Assembly: GCA_028712015.1 (NCBI GenBank)
Contig: JAQTRB010000001.1
Location: forward strand, 1 to 28,131
DNA: 28,131 nucleotides
Origin: Syntrophales bacterium
GTDB lineage: Bacteria; Desulfobacterota; Syntrophia; Syntrophales; UBA5619
Reading direction: 5' to 3'
The notes below the pieces were generated by a model that ran no database searches, had not been told where the DNA came from, and worked only from the letters and a program-made list of their open reading frames with translations. Below, one piece after another: positions 23,801 through 28,131 of this stretch; within the stretch, counting starts at the first letter, position 1, and the number at the start of each line of letters is the position of its first letter. Made by a program: the position numbers and the translations under genes.

Positions 23801-25137
23801 GAGACGCAACCATCACGGACGGTGATCGCCTTCATGTCCTGGCCGCCGATATCAAGGACAAAAGAGACGTCCGGCGCAAAGAAACGGGCCGCGCGATAGT
23901 GGGCCATGGTTTCGACGACGCCGTCGTCGACGGCGAACGCGGCCCGGATGAGATCCTCGCCGTACCCCGTCACGGCCGTTCGAACGATGTGGGGCGATGC
24001 GCCTCTCTCCCGGCAGGTTTCCCGCAGCGCTTCAATCCCCCTGCGCACCGCTTCCAGCGCATCACCGCCGTTCAGCGCATACCACGTGAACGCCACACGA
24101 TTTTCGTCGTCCATCAATAGAATCTTCGTGGTCGTTGAACCCGAATCGATTCCCAGGATGCAGCGTGATCGATCCAAAAGACCGATGTCGATCTTTCGTA
24201 CCCGATGGCGCTGGTGGCGATCTTCCCAGGCGTTGAACTCCTCACGGCCCCGGAAAAGCGGGTGGAGCCTATTTCCGGTCTCCTTTAGCCCATGCGGCGC
24301 ATTGCCTTCGAGAACCTTCAACCATTTTCCCAGGCTGAGCCGGATTCCGGCGTCCCCGTGATGGCATGCGGCGCCTTCGGCGGCGATCCGTTCCGGGTGA
24401 CCGCAGGCCGCGATATCCTTTTCCGGATCGAGATGAAGCAGACGAACAAAAGCGTCACGCAAACGCGGGAAAAAAGTGAGCGGACCACCGGCGAAGAGGA
24501 CCCTTTTCCGAACATCGCTGCCGCGTGCCAGCGTGGATATCACCTGGAGAGCCATGGCATGAAAGACCGAGGCGGCGATTTCTTCCCGGGAGACTCGATT
24601 GCTCAGAAGCGCCTGAATGTCGGTTTTCGCAAACACCCCGCAGCGCGAGGCAATGGGATAAAGCGTCCTGCTGTTTCCGGCCAGTCCGTCGAAGGCGTCC
24701 AGCGGAACATCGAGCAGGATCGCCATCTGTTCGATGAAGGCCCCCGTGCCGCCCGCACAGCTCCCGTTCATACGGATGTCGGGCTGGAACTCATCGTCGA
24801 AGAAGGCGATCTTGGAATCTTCTCCCCCGATTTCAATCAAGGTTCGCACATCCGGCCACCGCCGACGGATCAGTTTGGCGGATGCAACGACTTCCTGAAT
24901 GAACGGGAAACCATAATGTTCGGCCACACCCATGCCGGCCGAACCGGTAAAGGCCGGATCCACAAGGCAATCGCCCAGCGTCTGACGCGCCTCCGTCAAC
25001 AGCGACCGTACCGTGTCCACGGTCAGGGCATGATGGCGGCGGTAACGTGAAAAGACAACGTTTCCCCGCGGATCACAGATGACCAATTTGACGGTGGTCG
25101 AACCGATATCTATTCCTGTAGGATTCGCATTTTCCAT
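20833..25137 (-). CDS. Giant fused 2-hydroxyacyl-CoA dehydratase-type activase and dehydratase-like protein
   Basis: This 1434-residue protein joins two BadF/BcrA/HgdC ASKHA ATPase domains with HgdB-related sequence. Activase 1 (about 7-265) has GIDIGSTT, GGEDSK and the cluster cysteines Cys127 (SCAGGTG) and Cys166 (RCGVF). Activase 2 (about 327-590) has GIDSGSTTTK, GGQD, Cys454 and Cys493. A cysteine knot follows (Cys618, 621, 625, 644), then a DUF2229-like region (about 680-900) and HgdB-like sequence with Cys948, 954, 1070, 1105, 1360 and 1366. Free-standing HgdC is a homodimer holding one [4Fe-4S] cluster between subunits, so tandem copies could form it within one chain. The expected role is ATP-driven low-potential electron transfer; the acceptor is unknown. 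Fused proteins of this size occur in Desulfobacterota and clostridia. AAGGA precedes the ATG. Confidence 0.93.
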   Translation of the reverse strand: MENANPTGIDIGSTTVKLVICDPRGNVVFSRYRRHHALTVDTVRSLLTEARQTLGDCLVDPAFTGSAGMGVAEHYGFPFIQEVVASAKLIRRRWPDVRTLIEIGGEDSKIAFFDDEFQPDIRMNGSCAGGTGAFIEQMAILLDVPLDAFDGLAGNSRTLYPIASRCGVFAKTDIQALLSNRVSREEIAASVFHAMALQVISTLARGSDVRKRVLFAGGPLTFFPRLRDAFVRLLHLDPEKDIAACGHPERIAAEGAACHHGDAGIRLSLGKWLKVLEGNAPHGLKETGNRLHPLFRGREEFNAWEDRHQRHRVRKIDIGLLDRSRCILGIDSGSTTTKILLMDDENRVAFTWYALNGGDALEAVRRGIEALRETCRERGASPHIVRTAVTGYGEDLIRAAFAVDDGVVETMAHYRAARFFAPDVSFVLDIGGQDMKAITVRDGCVSDIQINEACSSGCGSFIETFAGSLNLGMTEFSRIACEAEEPFDLGTRCTVFMNSRVRQALREGATVGEISAGLAYSVIRNSLYKVLKLKDPAALGERIVVQGGTFRNPAVLRAFELLVGREVIRPDISEMMGAYGAALTALQNHRAEPASLTAFVGLDGTEATRKATKKKYACTGCENRCAVTRINFGEGRNYFTGNRCERHFGNGVRGNRAGENLFTARINLLFDRPLNPDRPPILTFGVPRVLNMYENFPFWCSLLTHCGFRVVLSSPSGMGLFEKGIGTVMSDNICFPGKLAHGHILDLIEKGVDRIFYPMVIFERMEGTNAQNSFNCPVVTGYPDVVRSAIDPEGRYGVPIDSPAVSFKDTELLKKQVYLYLKSFGIGKKRVDVAVEKGIEAQRGVLRELQERAVELMEKAREENRFAVVVSGRPYHADPLINHGLPELLAGFGVDVIPESAVPLAADLSLKQSNILTQWAYTNRILSVAKAVAHTPHLEMLQITSFGCGLDAICADEVREILQNEGKMYSLIKMDEITNLGAVRIRLRSMLDAIRERAGAGKPEHRSEHSNDSSPDKPGERTILIPWFSPLYSPVIPPVFASFGCRVELLTPQDRSSVDVGLRFVNNDMCYPAVIVIGDIIKALRSGRYDPRKTTVLLSQTFGQCRASNYLPLTRKALAAAGFGEVPVVSLSAEETPPPSIFPIDRRTLVRRLALALIFSDALARIALATAPHEILAGSTMTLQQRYIAEIGRLAGEGDFGALLELLREAVRDFNALPVDGGPVPIVGVLGEIFVKYNAFSNNNIVEWLVSQGIEVVVPPLLSFFEQRFVNEEFDQRAYLKRSFRDLLVNRLLERYVRFYLARVERVMKDFRYHRRHYDLKKLAEETTRTTSLANQAGEGWLLPAEMIAMLKQGIGNIICLQPFGCLANHIIGKGVEKKLKSMYNRLNLLFLDMDPGMSEVNILNRLHFIVMSAREGATPTRNPENSREVLQQG

Positions 25138-25413
25138 AGTCCTTGCTCAACACAAACCAGCAATGCGCCGCGGACCTTTCCTTGACAAATACCCGTCATC
25201 GACCCTTGCCGACCGGCTGCGTCTCATAATTGTGAGATATGAGCCGTCTCCTTGCCATTGTCAATATCCATTTTTCTTTTAGACCGCGATGAAATGTCCG
25301 TTGATCGGAAAAACCAAAATGGGGCCAAAGTTGGATGGTTGGATTGTTTGCACCTGAATTGCAACTATGCTATGATCTTCCGTGGAAGTCATGAAGGCGC
25401 TGGAGGAGAAGCC
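25138..25413. other. 276-bp divergent intergenic region between the giant activase and the Fur-type regulator
   Basis: No gene is recognised. It holds a perfect 16-bp palindrome TCTCA-N6-TGAGA (25222-25237), promoter elements for the plus-strand metal operon at 25348-25376, and an inverted repeat TTGCA-N7-TGCAA (25348-25364). Expression of both flanking genes must start here. Confidence 0.6.
25348..25376 (+). promoter_or_regulatory. Promoter of the metal-uptake operon with an overlapping inverted-repeat operator
   Basis: TATGAT (25371-25376) is a good -10, one base from consensus. TTGCAC (25348-25353), exactly 17 bases upstream, is a weak -35. The inverted repeat TTGCA-N7-TGCAA covers 25348-25364, the -35 and part of the spacer. 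A Fur-family repressor bound there would block RNA polymerase, which fits autoregulation by the first gene of the operon. Confidence 0.5.
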
Positions 25414-25887
25414 ATGGAAAACACCCATTGCGACGCCGTTGAAACCCTGAAGAAGGCGGGGCTTGCGAAAACGAACCAGCGGTTGGCCGTTCTGGAAAGG
25501 TTGATACGCGCCGATCGGCCCCTGAACGCGCAAGAAATCCTGAAGGATGCGGTTGCGGATCTGAGGATCAATCGGGTTACGGTCTACCGAATCCTCGCTT
25601 CCCTGCGCGACGGTGGGGTCATACGGGAGATCGAATCCGGTCAGGGCATGAGTTTTTATGAAATGGCCTGTCTTCACAACCCGATCCATCCCCATTTTCG
25701 CTGCCGTTGCTGCGGCCGCATCCTCTGTATGTCCCCGTTGACCTTGTCCCAGGCCTGGGAATGGTTTGCCCGACCTTATGATTTCTGCGTCGAGGCGGTG
25801 GACATCCGATTGACCGGAATTTGCGACCGCTGCGGTAGGGAAGATAATCGCAACACGTTTGCATCTATAAGGAATCGGCAGCCATGA
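25414..25887 (+). CDS. zur: Fur family metal-responsive repressor, probably Zur
   Basis: From ATG 25414, preceded by GGAGGAG, this is a 157-residue regulator of normal Fur-family length. The open frame extends upstream to 25252 but runs through the promoter. The N-terminal winged helix includes TNQRLAVLERLI and the recognition helix INRVTVYRILASLRDGGVI. The metal-binding C-terminal half has HNPIHPHFRC, a CRCC structural-zinc pair and a second CDRC pair. The zinc specificity is inferred from the downstream znuACB-type genes; Mur or Fur activity cannot be excluded. Its stop codon overlaps the start of the binding-protein gene (ATGA), so the regulator is the first gene of the operon it probably controls. 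Confidence 0.9.
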   Translation: MENTHCDAVETLKKAGLAKTNQRLAVLERLIRADRPLNAQEILKDAVADLRINRVTVYRILASLRDGGVIREIESGQGMSFYEMACLHNPIHPHFRCRCCGRILCMSPLTLSQAWEWFARPYDFCVEAVDIRLTGICDRCGREDNRNTFASIRNRQP

Positions 25888-26726
25888 GCAACCTGCTTTG
25901 CCGAATCCTGCTCATTCTTCCGTTTTTTTCGGGAACCGTCGACGCGGTCCATGCGGCCACGGGGGCCGTCTCCGTTGCCGTCAGCATCCTGCCCCAGGCC
26001 TCTTTCGTCGAGCGGATCGCGGGCAAGAGGGCCGCGGTCCATGTCATGATCCCCAAGGGGGCAAGCCCGGAAACCTACGAACCGACACCCCAGCAGCTCG
26101 TGGCCCTGGCGGATTCGCGCATCTACGTCACGGTGGGATCTCCCGATCTTCCCTTCGAGGCGAAGTACCTCCGGACCATAGTCGACCGGAACCGGAAGCT
26201 GGCCCTGGTCAACATGACGGAGGGAGTGACCTTCCGGCCGGAGGACCCTCATGTCTGGACCTCGCCGGCCGCCGTCCGGATCGGAGCCGGAAACATCGCC
26301 CGGGCTCTGATCGCCTACGATCCTTTGCACCGGGAGGAGTACGAGCGCAACCTTGCCGCCTTTCGGAGGGAGATCGACGCCCTGGACGGCGAGATCCGGA
26401 AGGTCCTTTCCGGCAAGAAGGGATATTCTTTCATGGTTTATCACCCGGCCTGGGGATATTTCGCCGACGATTACGGACTGAACCAGTTGGCCGTCGAGGA
26501 GGAGGGAAAGCCGGTCAGCGCCGCCCACATCCGGAAAATGGTGGATCTGGCAAGGGCAAAGGGGATCAAGGCCGTCCTCGTCCAGAAGGGATTCGACATG
26601 AAGAGCGGCCGGACCCTTGCCCGGGAGATTGGAGCCGAAATCGTGGAAACCGATCCCCTGGAGAGGGACTGGCTCAAGGGGATGAGGGCCTTCACCGCCC
26701 TCATCACGCGGATTCTCCGGAAATAG
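25884..26726 (+). CDS. znuA: ZnuA/TroA-type metal-binding lipoprotein-like periplasmic protein
   Basis: This 280-residue cluster A-I binding protein starts at ATG 25884, overlapping the regulator stop by four bases. Residues 1-24 form a signal peptide (core LLCRILLILPFFSG, ending VHAA). Metal ligands typical of the family are His123 (DPHVWTSP), His187 (VYHPAWGYF) and Asp257 (ETDPL). The first ligand, normally His in a SPHxYEP context, is Glu63 here (GASPETYEPTP, codon GAA). No His-rich acidic loop is present, which is common in ZnuA of other proteobacteria. The change may shift affinity or metal choice toward manganese or iron. The operon context still favours zinc. Confidence 0.9.
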   Translation: MSNLLCRILLILPFFSGTVDAVHAATGAVSVAVSILPQASFVERIAGKRAAVHVMIPKGASPETYEPTPQQLVALADSRIYVTVGSPDLPFEAKYLRTIVDRNRKLALVNMTEGVTFRPEDPHVWTSPAAVRIGAGNIARALIAYDPLHREEYERNLAAFRREIDALDGEIRKVLSGKKGYSFMVYHPAWGYFADDYGLNQLAVEEEGKPVSAAHIRKMVDLARAKGIKAVLVQKGFDMKSGRTLAREIGAEIVETDPLERDWLKGMRAFTALITRILRK

Positions 26727-26760
26727 AGGAGGCCGGCGGCGAAGCGCCCGGCGGGAACCG

Positions 26761-27525
26761 ATGGATACGCAAAACCTGATCGACATCGAACTTCTCACCT
26801 ACGGTTACGAGGAGACACCCGTCCTGGAGAACGTCTCTCTCCGGATTGCTCCCCGGGACTTCATTCTCATCATCGGCCCGAACGGAGGTGGAAAGACCAC
26901 GCTCCTGAAACTGATCCTCGGCATCATGGCGCCCTGGAGCGGCAAGATCCGCTTCCGCGACGGGGTACGGGAACATCTCGGCTACGTCCCGCAATCCGCC
27001 AATTTCAACCGGAGTTTCCCGATCTGCGTTTTCGACATGGTCCTGACGGGTTTCCTGCGCGCGGATAATCATCTGAAGAGACACACCCTCCGGGAAATGG
27101 AAAAAACGGCAGCCATACTCGAAAAGCTCTCCCTCCATGAAAAGCGGAAGGAGATCATCACCGAACTCTCCGGCGGCGAGCTCCAGAGGGTCTTGATCGC
27201 CCGCGCCCTCGTTGCCGATCCGCTGGCCCTCTTTCTCGATGAACCGACGACGGCGATGGACGTCACCTCCCAGACCGACCTGCTCGATCTTCTGGCGGAG
27301 CTCCAGGAACGGATGGGCATTGTGGTCGTCACCCACGATCCGACACCCTACGCCCACTCCTACCATCATATCGCCTGTCTCAACCGGAACCTTTTTTTCC
27401 ATGAACGGGGAGAGCTTGATTCGGAAACGCTGGAACGTGTCTACGGCTGCCCGGTGGAAATCCTGGGACACGGCATCCCCCACACGCTTCTGGCCGGTCA
27501 CCAGGAACACAAGGAACCGTCATGA
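26761..27525 (+). CDS. znuC: Zn/Mn ABC transporter ATPase (ZnuC type)
   Basis: This 254-residue ATPase has a canonical motif set: Walker A GPNGGGKTT (39-47), Q-loop in GYVPQSANFN, signature LSGGE (136-140), Walker B LFLDE (157-161) and switch His192 in VVTHDP. The sequence PQSANFNRSFPICVFDMVL is characteristic of the metal-uptake (ZnuC/MntB/TroB) branch. It follows the binding-protein gene by 34 bp and its TGA overlaps the ATG of the permease gene. It is a normal homodimeric-type ATPase, in contrast with the two degenerate ATPases of the catabolic island. Confidence 0.95.
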   Translation: MDTQNLIDIELLTYGYEETPVLENVSLRIAPRDFILIIGPNGGGKTTLLKLILGIMAPWSGKIRFRDGVREHLGYVPQSANFNRSFPICVFDMVLTGFLRADNHLKRHTLREMEKTAAILEKLSLHEKRKEIITELSGGELQRVLIARALVADPLALFLDEPTTAMDVTSQTDLLDLLAELQERMGIVVVTHDPTPYAHSYHHIACLNRNLFFHERGELDSETLERVYGCPVEILGHGIPHTLLAGHQEHKEPS

Positions 27526-28131
27526 GGGAAATTCTCTCCTATGAATTCATGCAGAACGCGATCTTCGCCGGAATTCTGGCGAGCGTCCTCTGCGGCATGG
27601 TCGGTCCTTTCATCGTGGCCAGGAGAATGGTCTTCATCAGCGGCGGTCTCAGCCACACGGCGTTCGGCGGCCTGGGAATCGCTTACTGGCTGGGCATCCA
27701 CCCGCTGATCGGGGCAACGGGTTTCGTCCTGGCGGCCGCTGTTCTCATCAGCCGTCTGCAGGAGAAACGGCTCAGCCAAAACGACCTATTCATCGGCATC
27801 CTCTGGACCGTCGGCGTGGCGATCGGGATCGTCTTCATCCACATTACGCCCGGCTACGCCCCCGACCTGATGGCCTTCCTCTTCGGGAACATCCTGATCG
27901 TTCCCCGGACGGATGTGGTCATCATGCTGATCCTCGTGTTGATCGTCTGCGGGGCCGTGGCGCTGTTTTACAATGGATTTATCGCAATCGCGCTCGACGA
28001 GGAGTACGCCCGGGCCATGCGACTGCCCGTCGCCGCCTTGAAGATGGGACTGATGATCCTGACCGCCCTGACCATCGTGACGCTCATCCAGGTGGTGGGA
28101 ATTCTGCTGGTCATCGCGCTTCTGACCATCC
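27522..28131 (+). CDS. znuB: Zn/Mn ABC transporter permease (ZnuB type), partial at the window edge
   Basis: The first 203 codons are visible, starting at ATG 27522 within the znuC stop. The protein is highly hydrophobic, with five or more membrane segments. The N-terminal FMQNAIFAGILASVLCGMVG and RRMVFISGGLSHTAFGGLGI, together with ALDEEYARAMRLPVAAL, are standard for the ABC-3 metal permease family. The C-terminal part lies beyond the window. Overlap with znuC implies coupled translation. Confidence 0.95.
   Translation, partial: MREILSYEFMQNAIFAGILASVLCGMVGPFIVARRMVFISGGLSHTAFGGLGIAYWLGIHPLIGATGFVLAAAVLISRLQEKRLSQNDLFIGILWTVGVAIGIVFIHITPGYAPDLMAFLFGNILIVPRTDVVIMLILVLIVCGAVALFYNGFIAIALDEEYARAMRLPVAALKMGLMILTALTIVTLIQVVGILLVIALLTI

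Noticed and set aside
25776..26798. A 340-codon minus-strand frame opposite znuA
   Set aside because: Pro/Arg/Gly/Asp-rich without motifs, and it crosses the end of the regulator gene; znuA is clearly the real gene.

Overview
The window is GC-rich, densely coding bacterial DNA with Gram-negative features: exported solute-binding proteins, tripartite tricarboxylate (TTT) carriers and a LysM-NlpC/P60 lipoprotein-like hydrolase. Duplicated TTT carriers, acyl-CoA enzymes and a giant fused 2-hydroxyacyl-CoA dehydratase-type activase suggest an anaerobic Desulfobacterota-like (Syntrophia or sulfate-reducer relative) organism. This is inferred from gene content only; there is no rRNA or other phylogenetic marker here apart from rlmN.

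Region 1 (1-17438, all minus strand) is a catabolic and transport island of 16 collinear genes. In transcription order: a CoA-acylating aldehyde dehydrogenase; an ABC importer of the nitrate/sulfonate/taurine class with two different ATPases, two different permeases and one binding protein; a class III aminotransferase resembling taurine:pyruvate aminotransferase; a single-chain fused CoA-transferase; a complete TTT carrier (TctC-TctB-TctA); a thiolase; a GntR/FCD regulator; and a second TTT carrier (TctB-TctA and the first 23 codons of TctC, cut by the window edge). A plausible reading is import of an amino-sulfonate or omega-amino acid, transamination to an aldehyde, oxidation to an acyl-CoA, then CoA transfer, with TTT carriers moving carboxylates. 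Neither Xsc nor isethionate lyase is present, so if taurine is the substrate the C-S bond is not cleaved by genes in this window.

The most interesting signal is in the importer. One ATPase has lost the H-loop histidine (Asn instead) but keeps LSGGM. The other keeps its H-loop but has a degenerate signature (ISASM). In a heterodimer both defects fall in the same composite ATP site, leaving the other site consensus. That is the architecture of asymmetric heterodimeric ABC exporters, here in an importer family normally described as homodimeric. A shared 12-mer with a GTATAC core in front of both gntR and the aldehyde dehydrogenase gene offers a candidate operator linking the two ends of the island.

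Region 2 (17713-19791, plus strand) holds a LysM/NlpC-P60 cell-wall hydrolase and rlmN. Region 3 (19879-25137, minus strand) holds a 1434-residue fused activase/dehydratase-like protein followed by a patatin-like phospholipase. Region 4 (25414-28131, plus strand) is a tightly overlapped metal-uptake operon: a Fur/Zur-type regulator, a ZnuA-like binding protein lacking one canonical histidine ligand, a ZnuC ATPase and a partial ZnuB permease. No gap between genes exceeds 300 bases. I saw no tRNA, rRNA, CRISPR array or insertion sequence.
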